A stretch of DNA of 21,289 bases from a virus. Under the pieces are notes generated by a model. That model saw only the letters and a list, made by a program, of their open reading frames with translations, was not told where the DNA came from and ran no database searches. The DNA is taken from positions 1 to 21,289 of IMG/VR virus record IMGVR_UViG_3300034198_003546. One strand, 5' to 3'. Numbering within the stretch: the first letter of the stretch is position 1; each line of letters starts with the position of its first letter. This document shows positions 21,184-21,289 of the stretch, in pieces. The position numbers were made by a program, and so were the translations under genes.

Positions 21184-21289
21184 AAAAAAGGATCGGACCA
21201 TGGAAACAATCAACAACGATTTGTTTCAATCATTGGATCCGACCCAACAAACGATTTTTGAAGCGGTAAAAAAACACATTTCAAAAATG
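21146..21289 (+). CDS. Partial gene after the portal, cut by the right edge
   Basis: ATG 21146 follows AAAACAACAACAAAAACAAA and the frame is open for 48 codons to the window edge. The visible product is acidic and helical (AEFTDEIIRIIEKKDRTMETI, then DPTQQTIFEAVKKHISK). Being directly after the portal, it might be a head morphogenesis, scaffold or capsid-related gene, but there is too little to say. Confidence 0.7.
   Translation, partial: MAEFTDEIIRIIEKKDRTMETINNDLFQSLDPTQQTIFEAVKKHISKM

Noticed and set aside
1-21289. Absence of CTAG and AGCT as restriction avoidance
   Set aside because: Neither was seen, but CTA, TAG and GCT are themselves so rare that very few sites would be expected; only CCGG is strongly beyond expectation.
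1-21289. tRNA genes, CRISPR arrays, insertion sequences, integrase, lysis genes or anti-defence islands
   Set aside because: Looked for on both strands; nothing with the needed structure or motifs was recognised.

Overview
The window is part of a tailed-phage (or prophage) genome. All genes lie on the + strand, packed head to tail, often with 4-base ATGA stop/start overlaps. No ribosomal, tRNA, CRISPR or insertion-sequence features were seen. No purine-rich Shine-Dalgarno sequence precedes the starts; instead many starts follow A/C-rich leaders such as (CAA)n. This, and the look of the gene families (Bet/RecT, DUF1376-like replication protein, portal with the C-terminus typical of Bacteroidetes phages), suggests a Bacteroidetes host. 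That is an inference. The 1156-residue tape measure protein points to a long-tailed siphovirus-like (or possibly myovirus-like) particle.

Layout. 1-5.8 kb, DNA metabolism: a partial unknown gene, a 160-aa coiled-coil protein, a Bet/RecT annealing protein, a protein with two tandem helix-turn-helix-like halves, a DUF1376-like replication initiator with a poly-serine linker, a helical protein of unknown role, an 86-aa protein, SSB, then a second cluster behind a perfect 12-bp inverted repeat (159-aa unknown, small membrane protein, 53-aa microprotein, winged-helix-like protein). 5.8-9.0 kb, packaging: two unknown proteins, small terminase, two small unknowns flanking a HAD-type phosphatase, large terminase. 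9.0-18 kb, tail: a 52-aa microprotein, a likely tail assembly chaperone with a possible -1 frameshift, tape measure, a hub-like protein with an unusual hydrophobic hairpin, a 938-aa Ig/ASH-domain protein. 18-21.3 kb: a very cysteine-rich protein, the portal (with a DnaJ-like zinc knuckle), a small CxxC protein and the start of a probable head gene.

How the genes work together: SSB, Bet/RecT and the initiator would copy and recombine the phage DNA; the terminase pair packages it through the portal; the chaperone, tape measure, hub and cysteine-rich distal proteins build the tail and its host-contact tip. The tail genes sit between the large terminase and the portal, which is not the usual siphovirus order.

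The strongest unexplained signals are sequence-wide: no CCGG was found in 21 kb, with synonymous codons switched to avoid it; the CT/AG dinucleotide is strongly depleted; and (CAA)n start leaders lie inside upstream genes, giving them poly-glutamine tails.
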